A stretch of DNA of 64,000 nucleotides from Candidatus Gastranaerophilales bacterium (GCA_947624325.1 CANQJT010000005.1:1-64000), one strand, 5' to 3'; positions 19,478 to 29,123 are shown, numbered from the stretch's first letter. Translations and numbers: made by a program. The notes: a model not told the origin generated them from the sequence alone.

Positions 19478-19633
19478 TTAATCAATTCTGCTGATGGGGA
19501 CAGTAACTTTTACAGGTTTCAAGAAATTAAAAAAGTTTCTTTTACCGCCTTTAAAATTAATTGTTTCTTCCGTTTTTTCTTCTTTATTCATTGTTTGTAA
19601 TTCAACTGCAAATTTAATTAATCTCGGATTCAT
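19478..19633 (-). CDS. Small basic protein, 51 aa, with INFKG motif
   Basis: MNPRLIKFAVELQTMNKEEK... is a 51-residue frame with GGTGGGA eight bases before its ATG. An in-frame TTG at 19687 would lengthen it but has no ribosome binding site. The middle holds ETINFKGGKR (residues 23-32), resembling the N-terminal VSFKG motif of the 9647 protein. There is no membrane helix. It is oriented toward the candidate sRNA and lies divergent from the PSP1 gene. Existence as a gene is plausible, not proven. Confidence 0.4.
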   Translation of the reverse strand: MNPRLIKFAVELQTMNKEEKTEETINFKGGKRNFFNFLKPVKVTVPISRID

Positions 19634-19712
19634 ACAAAATTCCCACCCATTTACTAACCTATAATTTAAATAAGTATTTTTATTCAAGAAAATTGCGTTT
19701 AATTAAATTTTT

Positions 19713-19741
19713 TTTACAAATGTATATAAATTTATGATAAT
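19713..19741 (+). promoter_or_regulatory. Promoter of the PSP1 gene, probably leaderless
   Basis: TTTACA (19713-19718), 17-bp spacer, GATAAT (19736-19741) within TATGATAAT, then 8 nt to the ATG at 19750. No Shine-Dalgarno is present. Confidence 0.65.
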
Positions 19742-19749
19742 ATATTTTT

Positions 19750-20676
19750 ATGTTTGCAGTAAATTTAATTAAAAATAAACAATATCCGCTTGATATACCT
19801 GAAAATGTCACAGTAAAACACGGTGATATGGTAATTGTATTAACTGAAAAAGGTGAAGAAGCCGTTAAAGCATTTCTTGTACCGCCGCAGGTTGAAAGCA
19901 TTTTAAAGCGGAAAAAAGTACCTGCTATTCCATTTTTAAGAGTTATGACTGATGAAGATTTAGCAGTCTACGAAGAAATAAAGAAAATGGAAGTTCAAGG
20001 ATATAAAGATTGCCTTGAGCTTATAAATCAGCACAAACTTGTAATGAATTTAATACAATGCAAATATACCTTTGACAGAAGGAAAGTTACTTTTTATTAT
20101 ACAGCACCTGAAAGAGTTGATTTTAGAGAGCTTTTAAAAGATTTAACAAAGGTTTTTAAAAGAGTTCGTATTGACTTAAAGCACATTGGGGTCAGGGATG
20201 AAACGTCTTTATGCTGCGGAAACGGATTATGCGGAAGACCGTTTTGCTGCTGCACGTTTAAACGGCAGTTCGATTCCATAAATATAAAGCTTGCTCATGA
20301 CCAGAGTATGCCTATAACTCCCAGTAAAATATCGGGAACCTGCGGAAGACTATTGTGCTGTTTAAATTATGAATATAAAAACTATATTGAAACAGCGAAA
20401 GAAATGGTTCCTATAGGCTCGGGTGTAATGACCGCTGACGGGGTCGGCAGGGTGTGCGCATTAAATATTTTAACCAAAAATGTTTCAGTTAAATTAGCTG
20501 ACGGTAAAATTAAAGAATTTCCGTATAATGAAGTTGAAATGATTGATACTGATGTTAACATTGAAATTGATATCGGAAACACAGGCTATAAATACGCATC
20601 TATGCAGCAAACAGATGAAAATGTTGATATAAGACAATTTGAAGACGATAAAAACAGCTCAACAGGAAATATTTAG
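19750..20676 (+). CDS. PSP1 domain protein (YaaT/RicT-like)
   Basis: A 308-residue cytoplasmic protein of the PSP1 C-terminal domain family. The domain spans about 1-235 and carries the Cys clusters CCGNGLCGRPFCCC and CGRLLCCL. In Bacillus subtilis YaaT (RicT) binds [4Fe-4S] clusters with YlbF and YmcA and promotes mRNA processing by RNase Y. The Cys pattern here fits a metal cluster, but partners are not in this window. The acidic tail (from about 255) is variable. Its stop overlaps the convergent histidine kinase gene by 18 bp. Confidence 0.88.
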   Translation: MFAVNLIKNKQYPLDIPENVTVKHGDMVIVLTEKGEEAVKAFLVPPQVESILKRKKVPAIPFLRVMTDEDLAVYEEIKKMEVQGYKDCLELINQHKLVMNLIQCKYTFDRRKVTFYYTAPERVDFRELLKDLTKVFKRVRIDLKHIGVRDETSLCCGNGLCGRPFCCCTFKRQFDSINIKLAHDQSMPITPSKISGTCGRLLCCLNYEYKNYIETAKEMVPIGSGVMTADGVGRVCALNILTKNVSVKLADGKIKEFPYNEVEMIDTDVNIEIDIGNTGYKYASMQQTDENVDIRQFEDDKNSSTGNI

Positions 20677-21663
20677 AGGAATTGTAACAGAAAAAGAAGT
20701 TTCATCAGATTTACTGCATTCTGCTTCTATTGTCCCTTTGTGGGCGGACATAATCTGCTTTGATAAATACAGACCTAAACCTGTACTTACTTTTTTAAAT
20801 TTTGAATGACAGGTATAATATTTCTGAAAAATCAATTCTAAATCTTCTTTAGATATACTGCTGCCTTTATTTGATACGGTTATTTTTATTTTATCCTGTA
20901 TTTTTTCTAATCTGATTAATATTTTTGTATTTTTAGGGCTGAATGACACTGCATTTTGAAGCAGATTTTTTATTACTCGTTTTATTTGAAATGTATCAAA
21001 TCTCGCATTTTGAGTTTCTGAAATCTTACTTTCAACAACAATTTGATGATTATTTTCTGATGCAATTGGTTTCATTTCGTTAACTAATAAGTTTATAAAT
21101 TCATTTATATTATTATCCGACAAATTAAGCTCGATATTTTTTTGCTCAAGCTTGTATGTTTCAAGAATATTTTCAATTAATTCTTTCAACTCTTGATTTG
21201 AGGATTTCATTAAATTTAATACTTCGGTTTGTTTATCATTTAAATTTCCAAACCTACCATCTAAAAGGTAATTTAATGAATTCAGCTCTGCAATAACAGG
21301 AACCTTCATATCATGAGTCAACGTTGCCGTAAACTCTTCTTTAAATAATTGAATTTCTTTTTCCTGCTTTATTATTTCCTCCAAAGACAAATTCTTTTTA
21401 GAAAGCGCATTTTGATATTCTTTAATCATTAATTCACGGTCATTAATTGTTTCTATTAAACGATTAACAGCATTTTCAAGATTTTTATCATTAAGATTTT
21501 CCGCTCTTATATTTATGTCGCCGTATCTTAGCCTTTTTACGGCAAGCATTATTTTTAATACGTCATTTTTAAGTCCTTTATACCTGCCAAAAAGGACAAA
21601 TAAAAGATAAATACAGGATAAAATAACAACTGTTAATAATATAAATATAAATTTTAAAATCAT
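20659..21663 (-). CDS. Sensor histidine kinase
   Basis: Membrane-anchored kinase of 334 residues: one N-terminal helix (about 3-25), a linker coiled coil (60-110) and a HisKA domain with THDMKVP (His117). The ATPase domain has an N box (NLLQNAVSF, 233-241), a G1-like NKGSSI (265-270) and a G2 box GLGLYLSKQ (295-303). There is no extracellular sensor loop and no PAS or HAMP domain, so it is not NblS/Hik33. No response regulator is adjacent; rpaB lies about 17 kb away and pairing is unproven. It lacks a ribosome binding site; the -10 box is 6 nt before the ATG. Confidence 0.92.
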   Translation of the reverse strand: MILKFIFILLTVVILSCIYLLFVLFGRYKGLKNDVLKIMLAVKRLRYGDINIRAENLNDKNLENAVNRLIETINDRELMIKEYQNALSKKNLSLEEIIKQEKEIQLFKEEFTATLTHDMKVPVIAELNSLNYLLDGRFGNLNDKQTEVLNLMKSSNQELKELIENILETYKLEQKNIELNLSDNNINEFINLLVNEMKPIASENNHQIVVESKISETQNARFDTFQIKRVIKNLLQNAVSFSPKNTKILIRLEKIQDKIKITVSNKGSSISKEDLELIFQKYYTCHSKFKKVSTGLGLYLSKQIMSAHKGTIEAECSKSDETSFSVTIPLNISC

Positions 21664-21669
21664 AGAAAA

Positions 21670-21697
21670 ATTATATCAAATAAAAAGAGAGAAACAA
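21670..21697 (-). promoter_or_regulatory. Promoter of the histidine kinase, leaderless, nested in the tsf terminator
   Basis: Minus strand: TTGTTT (21697-21692) lies inside the terminator hairpin of tsf, then a 16-bp spacer, then perfect TATAAT (21675-21670). The ATG is at 21663, 6 nt on. Confidence 0.6.
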
Positions 21698-21711
21698 AAA
21701 TGTTTCTCTCT
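21682..21711 (-). terminator. Intrinsic terminator of rpsB-tsf
   Basis: Perfect 11-bp stem AGAGAGAAACA/TGTTTCTCTCT (21686-21696, 21701-21711). On the minus strand it is followed by five T. Confidence 0.9.
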
Positions 21712-21730
21712 TAAATTCATTTTATATTAA

Positions 21731-22594
21731 CTATTTTACCATTTGATTCATAACTTCTTCGGCAAAGTTATCTTGTCTTTTTTCAAGTCCTTCACCTAAA
21801 GTCCAGCGAACAAATGATAATATTTGAAGTTTTCCGTTTAAGTGCTGTTCAACTGTTTCATCGGGGTTTTTAACAAACGACTGTTCAAGTAAGCATTTTT
21901 GAGCCATAAGTTTATTAACTCTGCCTTCAACAATTTTAGCTCTTATATTTTCGGGTTTTTTAGCTAAATCTTCTTTACCCATTTCAATTCTTGTTTCTTC
22001 TTCAATTACACTTTGAGGAATTTGATTTCTTGAAACAAATTCAGGTGCTGAAGATGCAATATGAAGAGCTACATCTTTTAATAATGTTTCATCTTGTGCT
22101 GAAGCATTAATTAAAACACCTATTTTACCGTTATGAACATAAGTAGCTAAATTACCTTGCATTACTTCAAATCTTCTTATGCTGATTTTTTCGCCGATTG
22201 TAGCTATTTTATCTTTAACGGCATCTTCAATTTTTAAACCGCAATCCGGACATACTGAAGAGTTTAAAGCATCTAAATCTGCAGGTTTTGTTTCAGCAAT
22301 ATGTTTTGCTAAGCAGTTAACAAACTTTTTAAAATCTTCATTTTTAGCAACGAAGTCTGTTTCGCAGTTAACTTCAACGATAGAACCGACACCGTTTTCA
22401 ATGTATGTAGCAACTAAGCCTTCAGCTGCTATACGATTTTGTTTTTTCTCAGCGGAAGCAATACCTTTTTGTCTTAAAAATTCCATTGCTTTTTCTATAT
22501 CGCCGTCGCATTGTTCAAGCGCTTTTTTTGAATCCATAAACCCTGCGCCTGTTTTTTCTCTTAAATCTTTAACCATTGCGGCTGTTATTGTCAT
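21731..22594 (-). CDS. tsf: Translation elongation factor Ts
   Basis: Guanine-nucleotide exchange factor for EF-Tu. The N-terminal UBA-like part (VKDLREKTGAGFMDSKKAL) and the core TDFVAKNEDFK are canonical. At 287 residues it has both halves of the dimerisation domain, the long bacterial form rather than the short cyanobacterial one. A CPDCG pair around residue 113 is unusual for EF-Ts. It follows rpsB by 41 bp, and an AAGGAT ribosome binding site precedes its ATG. Confidence 0.97.
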   Translation of the reverse strand: MTITAAMVKDLREKTGAGFMDSKKALEQCDGDIEKAMEFLRQKGIASAEKKQNRIAAEGLVATYIENGVGSIVEVNCETDFVAKNEDFKKFVNCLAKHIAETKPADLDALNSSVCPDCGLKIEDAVKDKIATIGEKISIRRFEVMQGNLATYVHNGKIGVLINASAQDETLLKDVALHIASSAPEFVSRNQIPQSVIEEETRIEMGKEDLAKKPENIRAKIVEGRVNKLMAQKCLLEQSFVKNPDETVEQHLNGKLQILSFVRWTLGEGLEKRQDNFAEEVMNQMVK

Positions 22595-22635
22595 AATTTA
22601 TTATCCTTTCAAAATTTATTGTTATTACAAATCAA

Positions 22636-23448
22636 TTATTCTTCAACTACAACAGGTGCTTCGTCTTTAACTTCAGCAGTTTCTTCTGCTTTAACTTCTT
22701 CTGTAACACCTGCATCTTCAGCTTTTATAGCCTGAACTTTATTCATTTGATTTGCTTTATTTTCTCTTAATTGTTTACCTTCCAATATAGCATCAGCTAA
22801 TTTAGAACAAACTAATTTTATTGATCTGATTGCATCATCATTTCCCGGGATAATGTAATCAATACCGTCAGGATCTGCATTAGTATCAGCTAAGCAGATA
22901 ACGGGAATATTTAATTTGTTGGCTTCTGCTATAGCAATGGCTTCTTTCTTTTGGTCAATAACAACCAATAAATCAGGCATTCCTCTCATTTCTTTGATAC
23001 CGCCTAATGTTTTGGTTAATTTGGAAAGTTTTCTCATTGTTTGAGCTATTTCTTTTTTAGGAAGCTTTTCTAATTGACCCGAGTTTGAAAATTCTTCAAT
23101 TTCTCTTAATTTATTAACTCTTCCTCTTATTGTTTCAAAGTTAGTAAGCATACCGCCTAACCATCTTCTGTTAACATAATAAGAACCTGCTCTTAGAGCT
23201 TCTTCCGCAACTACATCAACAGCCTGTTTTTTAGTTCCGACAAAAACTACATTTCTGCCTTTTGCTGCATAATCTCTAACAATTGCGTATGCTTCATCAA
23301 GTTTATCGGATGTTTTTCTTAAATCTAAAACATAAATTCCGTTTCTTGCTCCGTAAATATACGGTTTCATTTTTGGGTTCCATCTTTGTGTTTGGTGACC
23401 AAAGTGTACACCTGCGTCTAATAATTCAATCATTGATGCTACCGGCAT
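22636..23448 (-). CDS. rpsB: 30S ribosomal protein S2
   Basis: Small-subunit protein S2, 270 residues. The opening [25 protein letters not shown] and the segment [15 protein letters not shown] are diagnostic. The last 40 or so residues form an acidic Val/Glu/Ala-rich extension, common in this family. AAAGGAG precedes the ATG. It is first gene of rpsB-tsf; the 5' leader folds into a candidate autoregulatory structure (23480-23546). Confidence 0.98.
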   Translation of the reverse strand: MPVASMIELLDAGVHFGHQTQRWNPKMKPYIYGARNGIYVLDLRKTSDKLDEAYAIVRDYAAKGRNVVFVGTKKQAVDVVAEEALRAGSYYVNRRWLGGMLTNFETIRGRVNKLREIEEFSNSGQLEKLPKKEIAQTMRKLSKLTKTLGGIKEMRGMPDLLVVIDQKKEAIAIAEANKLNIPVICLADTNADPDGIDYIIPGNDDAIRSIKLVCSKLADAILEGKQLRENKANQMNKVQAIKAEDAGVTEEVKAEETAEVKDEAPVVVEE

Positions 23449-23479
23449 CTTTTTTCTCCTTTTGTTTTACTTGTACCTC

Positions 23480-23546
23480 GTGAATTGCTTTCCCATCTTA
23501 ACTAAGACTAAGCCGTTACTAGTGTAATCTAACCTATCGGATTCAC
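23480..23546 (-). promoter_or_regulatory. Candidate rpsB mRNA leader structure
   Basis: Read on the minus strand, GTGAAT (23546-23541) pairs with ATTCAC (23485-23480), closing a roughly 55-nt interior. Inside, a CCG/CGG helix and a CTTA/TAAG helix can form, a three-way junction. The structure ends about 30 nt before the rpsB start. Ribosomal protein operons often carry such autoregulatory leaders; binding by S2 is an inference. Confidence 0.45.
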
Positions 23547-23694
23547 AACTCAAACAATATATTATTACAAACAAATTAAAAGTAAAATTCTTTTTTAGCT
23601 TTTAGCTGTAACATAAGTTAAAAATTTAAATAATTAAATATTATTTGAATTATAATTTTCTAAACACAATAACTTTTGAGGTTAGGAGAAGGAA

Positions 23695-26600
23695 ATGAAA
23701 AAATTTTTTAAGATATTGGGAATTACTATTATAAGTATTGTTGTGCTTTTATATTTAGCATTTTTATTTGTACTGCCGAAAGCAGTTGATTTAAATAAAT
23801 TTAAACCTGACCTTCAACAGATTGTCAAAGAACAGACCAATTTAACTCTTGATTTTGATAATCCTCAAATAACCGTAACTCCGCTTTTATCGGCAGGCAT
23901 TACGGCAGATAATGTTAAAATAAAGCTTCCGGATAACTCTGAAGTTATCACATCGGATAATTTTAAAGCAAGAATAGCACTTCCTTCTCTATTTCTTCTA
24001 ACCGTAAAAATTCCGACAGTTGAAATTCTTAATCCCGTTATTAATATTGATATAGTTGACGGAAAAGCATTTAAAGCAGTTCAGGCTTTTGAAGAAATTT
24101 TAAATAAAAAAGAAGAAAATATTGAACAAAACCTTCAAACCGCTCAAAAACCTTTAATTGACCCTGCGTTAATAAAAGTTGTTATCCCCGGAATAAGAAT
24201 TATTAACTACAGCGCAAAAGTAAATGATTTAAAAACAGGAAACTACCTGAAACTCGCAGGTGATGAACTTGTTTTCGGATACAATAACGGGAAAAGCATA
24301 TCATTAAAAACAAATGCGGATTTATTCTTAAATGAAGTCAAAAATATTACCGCCAATATTGATATAGATACTTGCATTCCTCAACACAGTAAACTGGATG
24401 AAGAAGATGATAAAGTTCAAAGAGTTGAAATCCCTTTCATTAATCCTGTTGCTATGTATATGGCATATGATTTAAAAACTAATATTGATTCTAAAATTAA
24501 AATAAGACAAAAAGAAAATTATTTGGTATCAAGAGGTTATTTAAACATTGATAATTTTACTTTAAAACTTGCAGGATTACAACTCCCAGAAAGTAAACTG
24601 CACATTAAAACGAGAGGAACAAAAGCAGATTTAGATACCGACTTATACATTACCGAAAAAGAAAAATTATCACTCCTCGGAATGATTAAATATGCAAAAA
24701 ATCCTAAAATGGATTTAAAAATAACATCTAATGAAATACACACTGATAATGTAATAAACTTAATAAGAGCAACTCTTGATTCGCTCCATATAAAACACGA
24801 ATTACAACCGATTGCAGGTGAGGGCTACTTTATCGCAGATACAAAAATTAAAACCGATTTTAAAAAACTTAATTCTTACGGTAAAATTACCATAAAAGAC
24901 CTCGTAATTAAAAATAATGCTAAGAAACTCCAACTTGCAAGAATAAATTCAATTATATCTCTTGATAACAGCATTTTAAAATTTATAGACACAACTGTTG
25001 AAATTGCTCAAACTCTGTTTAAAATAGACGGAACTATTGATGAAAAATCAATCGCAGATATTAACGTATTTATGGAAAAAATGCCGTTAGCAAAAGTATT
25101 TACAATGTTTCTGCCATCTGAAATTAATAATACTTATGATGTTAATTCTGGCTTTATTAACCTTACGGCACACATTAAAGGCGAATTAAAAAAAGCATCT
25201 GCCGATTTAAATCTTACATTAAGTAATTTATCGTTAACTGATAAAGTAAATAAAATTAATTATTTAAATAATATTTTAACTGCAGATTTTATAAGCGATT
25301 TTCAAAAGGTTACAGGAAATATAAAAAATTCCGATTTTAAATTAATGATGAACGGAGCAAATGTAGCCTGCGACAAATTTAACCTTGAAATAGGCGATAA
25401 AATAATAACTATACATCCTGCAAAAATAAGTATAAATAATTCATCAAACGTAGATTTTTCAGGTACTATTGAAAACTACATAAAAAATCCCGTATTTAAC
25501 TTTGACGGAAAAGGAAATCTTATAACAAACGATTTAAAACAACTCTTAGGTAAAGACCTTGCAATCTTTATAAAAAATAAAGGTGCACTTCCTATTGCCT
25601 TTAATTTTGCAGGCGATAAAAAGAAACAAACTTTTAAAGCCTCACTTGAAGCAAATAAAGATAATTATATAACCCCTGTTGACATAAAAAATGTACAAAA
25701 TTTAAATACAATTCTTCAAGCAGTTATTGATTTTAAAGGGGACAGATTAAAAATAAAAGATACGGGTTTCTTTATTAAAACAGTAACTCAAGACCCCGAA
25801 GACCCTGAAAAAACAATAACGAAGTTAACTGATATCGTTAGTGTAGACGGAACTATAACAAAATTAAACACTTTAAATCCAAACATAAACCTTATAAAAG
25901 TTAAAATGCCCTCTGATATTGAAGGAATAATTTGTGCATTTCCAAAATCAACTTTAAAAGCACAAGGACAAATGTTCGTATTTGGTGATTTAAAAGCACC
26001 GAGAATTAGAGGGGAATTTAATCTTTGGGATATTTCAATTCCCGAACTGCTTATAAAAACAGAAAAAATAATGTCTAAATTTGAAGGTAAAGATTTGGAT
26101 GTAGATATCAAAAATCTTACGGCAAACGGCTCAGACTACAATGTATTAATTAATGCGGATTTAAGCCCGTCTAAATATTTTACTATTAAAAATTTAAACT
26201 TAATATCTCAATTAACCGATGTTGATAAATTAATGAAGGTATCTGATTTGGCAATGAAATATGTTCCGCAATCATCAGGCGGTAATACTTCAAATAATTC
26301 GGCTTCAGCAGATATCCCGGTTATAATCAGAAACGGAAATATTGATATTAAACAAATAAAAACAGGAAATATAAAATTAACTGATACAACAGGAAATATA
26401 TCATTATTAAATAATATATTTTATGTTAATAAGCTGGTAACATCTGCATTTGAGGGAAGAATCAGGGGCGATGTTTCAATGAATTTAATATCAAGCGAAA
26501 TAAAAGCCATATTAAACGGAACAGGTTTAAATGTAGAAAAAACATTACTTGATACTGCCAATATGAAAGATACTCTGACTGGTAAAATGGATTTTTCAAC

Positions 26601-27612
26601 CGATTTATCATTGAAAGGTGCAACATATGAGGAACAAATGAAATCACTTAAAGGAAAAGTTGATTTTATGATGAAAGACGGACAATTAGGGCCTTTCGGA
26701 AAACTTGAAAATCTTATTATGGCAGAAAATATAAGAGAAAATGACTTCTTTAAATCAACAATAGGAAGTGTTTTAAACTCATTATTATCTTTTGATACCA
26801 GCCGTTATAATGCATTAAAAGGACATTTAACTTTCAATAACGGAATTACTGAAATTAATCCGATTACAACAGAAGGAAACATAATGGCAACATATATTTT
26901 CGGTAATTTTGACTTATTAAAAAATAAAATAGACATAAAATTAAGAGGAAGACTCGGTTCTCAGGTTTCTGATTCACTTGGACCTGTTGCTATGTTAAAC
27001 CCTATTAACTTAATGAAAGCGACCCCCGGGATGAGCCTTGTAATGGGTAAATTATTCTTCTTGTTTACAGAAGTGGTTACAGAACCTGAGATAAATCAAA
27101 TTCCATCACTCGGGAAAGAAATATCTGACACTAATGCAACTAAATTTCAGGTAGTTGTAAGAGGTGATGTGGCAAAACCTTTAACTTTAATCAAATCTTT
27201 TAAATGGCTTGTTCTTTCAACTGATATGGAGAAAGCTCAGGAATACTTAAAATCACTGCCTCAAGATACTAAAATTCCTGAAGAATTTCAAAATATGATG
27301 ACTATGGATAAAGAACAGCTTAAAGAACAAGCAAAAGAAACAGTTAAAAAGAAAGCTAAACAAGCTGTTTCTGATTCTTTATCAGAAGAAACAAAAACAT
27401 CAATAAAAGAAACAAAACAGGCTATTGAAGAAAATAAAGAGAATATAAATAAATTAAAATCTTTATTTAAAAATAAGGATAAAGCAAAGGAAGATGCAAA
27501 AGCTCTTTTAAAAGAAAAAGCCCAAAAAGCGAAGGAAGATGCAATTAACGAATTGAAAAAGCAGGCTGAACAAAGCTTATCCGATACAGTAAATGAAGAA
27601 ACCGCAAAATAA
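23695..27612 (+). CDS. AsmA-like / TamB-related giant envelope protein
   Basis: A 1305-residue protein with an N-terminal membrane helix (about 5-27) followed by AVDLNKFKPDLQQIVKEQTN, typical of AsmA. A very long repetitive beta-strand region, typical of the bridge-like AsmA/TamB superfamily proposed to move phospholipids between membranes, spans to about 1180. It contains a C-terminal conserved block (LKGKVDFMMKDGQLGPFGKLE). The last 110 residues are a Lys/Glu/Ala coiled coil, unusual for the family. A paralogue lies at 56209. GGAGAAGG precedes the ATG. Implies a two-membrane envelope. Confidence 0.85.
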   Translation: MKKFFKILGITIISIVVLLYLAFLFVLPKAVDLNKFKPDLQQIVKEQTNLTLDFDNPQITVTPLLSAGITADNVKIKLPDNSEVITSDNFKARIALPSLFLLTVKIPTVEILNPVINIDIVDGKAFKAVQAFEEILNKKEENIEQNLQTAQKPLIDPALIKVVIPGIRIINYSAKVNDLKTGNYLKLAGDELVFGYNNGKSISLKTNADLFLNEVKNITANIDIDTCIPQHSKLDEEDDKVQRVEIPFINPVAMYMAYDLKTNIDSKIKIRQKENYLVSRGYLNIDNFTLKLAGLQLPESKLHIKTRGTKADLDTDLYITEKEKLSLLGMIKYAKNPKMDLKITSNEIHTDNVINLIRATLDSLHIKHELQPIAGEGYFIADTKIKTDFKKLNSYGKITIKDLVIKNNAKKLQLARINSIISLDNSILKFIDTTVEIAQTLFKIDGTIDEKSIADINVFMEKMPLAKVFTMFLPSEINNTYDVNSGFINLTAHIKGELKKASADLNLTLSNLSLTDKVNKINYLNNILTADFISDFQKVTGNIKNSDFKLMMNGANVACDKFNLEIGDKIITIHPAKISINNSSNVDFSGTIENYIKNPVFNFDGKGNLITNDLKQLLGKDLAIFIKNKGALPIAFNFAGDKKKQTFKASLEANKDNYITPVDIKNVQNLNTILQAVIDFKGDRLKIKDTGFFIKTVTQDPEDPEKTITKLTDIVSVDGTITKLNTLNPNINLIKVKMPSDIEGIICAFPKSTLKAQGQMFVFGDLKAPRIRGEFNLWDISIPELLIKTEKIMSKFEGKDLDVDIKNLTANGSDYNVLINADLSPSKYFTIKNLNLISQLTDVDKLMKVSDLAMKYVPQSSGGNTSNNSASADIPVIIRNGNIDIKQIKTGNIKLTDTTGNISLLNNIFYVNKLVTSAFEGRIRGDVSMNLISSEIKAILNGTGLNVEKTLLDTANMKDTLTGKMDFSTDLSLKGATYEEQMKSLKGKVDFMMKDGQLGPFGKLENLIMAENIRENDFFKSTIGSVLNSLLSFDTSRYNALKGHLTFNNGITEINPITTEGNIMATYIFGNFDLLKNKIDIKLRGRLGSQVSDSLGPVAMLNPINLMKATPGMSLVMGKLFFLFTEVVTEPEINQIPSLGKEISDTNATKFQVVVRGDVAKPLTLIKSFKWLVLSTDMEKAQEYLKSLPQDTKIPEEFQNMMTMDKEQLKEQAKETVKKKAKQAVSDSLSEETKTSIKETKQAIEENKENINKLKSLFKNKDKAKEDAKALLKEKAQKAKEDAINELKKQAEQSLSDTVNEETAK

Positions 27613-27674
27613 AAAGACCTTTTCAATTAACAAAAAAAATGATATACTCAATTTTGTAATTGAAAGGAGTTTCT

Positions 27675-28109
27675 ATGGGAATTTTAGAATTTTGGATGAT
27701 TTTTATAATCATATCAATTATTGCAATAATTATTGAAATATTTATTCCTACAATGTTTTGCATTAATTTTGCAATAGCAGGTGTTATAACTGCAATAGTA
27801 TCAATATTTTGGGGCACACTTCCAAACTTATTTGTATTGTTTGCGGTTTTATCAATACTATCAATAATATTCATTAAACCTATACTGCAGAATTTATTAA
27901 AAAAAGAAAGCAATGCGGATTTTGCATCTCAATATATAGGTAAAATAGTAAAGGTAATAGAACCTATTACAACAACATCCGGAGCAGTAATGATTTATGA
28001 AGAAAGATGGGAAGCAAGAGCCGAATATGAGGCAGAACCTATTCCTGTTGATTCTGATGTAAAAATTATTAAAAATGACAGTTTGATTTTATTTGTAGAA
28101 AAAGTATAA
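27675..28109 (+). CDS. NfeD-like membrane protein
   Basis: Short NfeD of 144 residues: two or three membrane helices (about 3-75) followed by an OB-fold (about 90-144, with GAVMIYEERWEA). Such proteins work with a neighbouring SPFH protein in membrane microdomains; here the SPFH gene starts 11 bp downstream. The true start is the ATG at 27675, which AAAGGAG precedes at correct spacing; an in-frame TTG at 27660 precedes that site. Several helix residues (FWMIFIIISIIAIIIEIF) are typical. Confidence 0.9.
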   Translation: MGILEFWMIFIIISIIAIIIEIFIPTMFCINFAIAGVITAIVSIFWGTLPNLFVLFAVLSILSIIFIKPILQNLLKKESNADFASQYIGKIVKVIEPITTTSGAVMIYEERWEARAEYEAEPIPVDSDVKIIKNDSLILFVEKV

Positions 28110-28120
28110 GGAGGAAAAAT

Positions 28121-29107
28121 ATGGGAATAGCATTCTTTGCAGCAGTAATAATATTAGTAGTAATAGTAGTTGCGAAATGTGTAATTATTGTCCAACAACA
28201 AGAAGCTGTAATCATTCAAGCTTTCGGGAAGTATTCAAAAACATTAACAGCAGGTTTTCATACTATTATTCCTTTTATAGAAGCACCAAGACCAATGCTT
28301 AAAATAGATAAACAAAAAACAATGGATGGCAGAACATACTCTGTGTTAAACTACTCACCAAGAATAGATTTAAGAGAAACAGTTTATGATTTTCCCCGTC
28401 AAAACGTAATTACAAAAGATAACGTTACAATAAGTATTAATGCTCTATTGTACTTTCAAATTGTTGATGCAAGAAAAGCAATTTATTCTATTGAAAATCT
28501 GCCTGAAGCTATAGAAAAACTTACTCAAACAAACTTAAGAAACTTGGTAGGTCAATTAGCATTAGATGAAACTTTGGTATCCCGTGATATTATCAATGAT
28601 AAATTAAGAGAAATATTAGATAAAGCAACCGATAAATGGGGTGTAAAAGTTAACCGTGTTGAACTTCAAGATATCGTACCTCCTGCATCAATACAACAAG
28701 CAATGGAAAAAGAAAAGAAAGCAGAACAAGACAGACGTGCTACAATTCTTGAAGCAGAAGGTATTAAGAAATCAGCTATCTTAACCGCAGAAGGTGAAAA
28801 AATGGCAGCTATTAATAAAGCAGAAGGTGAAAAACAAGCGGAAATATTAAGAGCTGAAGGTATTGCGCAGGCAAGAATTATTGAAGCTGATGCCGAAAAA
28901 GAAGCCATCACAAGAATTATTAATGCTTTAGCTGATAAAGGCAAGCCCGATCAATACTTAATTGCGATGAAATACTTAGAAACAATGACAGCCATAACAA
29001 ACGGTGCTAATAATAAAATTGTTTATATGCCTTATGAAGCAACAGGTATATTAAGCTCAGTTGACGGCATTAAACAAATGTTTGATAAAAATCCTGTTAA
29101 CTACTAA
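28121..29107 (+). CDS. SPFH/Band 7 (stomatin/paraslipin-type) membrane protein
   Basis: Integral membrane scaffold of 328 residues: one N-terminal helix (about 3-22), then the SPFH domain (IVQQQEAVIIQAFGKYSKTL ... DKQKTMDGRTYS). A long Ala/Glu helix with repeated ILRAEG/ILTAEG motifs (about 205-270) drives oligomerisation. Its likely role is organising membrane microdomains with the NfeD partner just upstream. AAGGAGG precedes the ATG. A terminator follows at 29124. Confidence 0.93.
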   Translation: MGIAFFAAVIILVVIVVAKCVIIVQQQEAVIIQAFGKYSKTLTAGFHTIIPFIEAPRPMLKIDKQKTMDGRTYSVLNYSPRIDLRETVYDFPRQNVITKDNVTISINALLYFQIVDARKAIYSIENLPEAIEKLTQTNLRNLVGQLALDETLVSRDIINDKLREILDKATDKWGVKVNRVELQDIVPPASIQQAMEKEKKAEQDRRATILEAEGIKKSAILTAEGEKMAAINKAEGEKQAEILRAEGIAQARIIEADAEKEAITRIINALADKGKPDQYLIAMKYLETMTAITNGANNKIVYMPYEATGILSSVDGIKQMFDKNPVNY

Positions 29108-29123
29108 TTTTTATAAATAATTA

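Noticed and set aside
19370-19600. 76-aa plus-strand frame through the sRNA candidate
   Set aside because: It runs through a strong intrinsic terminator, has no ribosome binding site and has low-complexity Phe-rich content.
20659-21663. NblS/Hik33, the cyanobacterial partner kinase of RpaB
   Set aside because: The kinase has no HAMP or PAS domain and no second membrane helix, so its domain layout does not fit.
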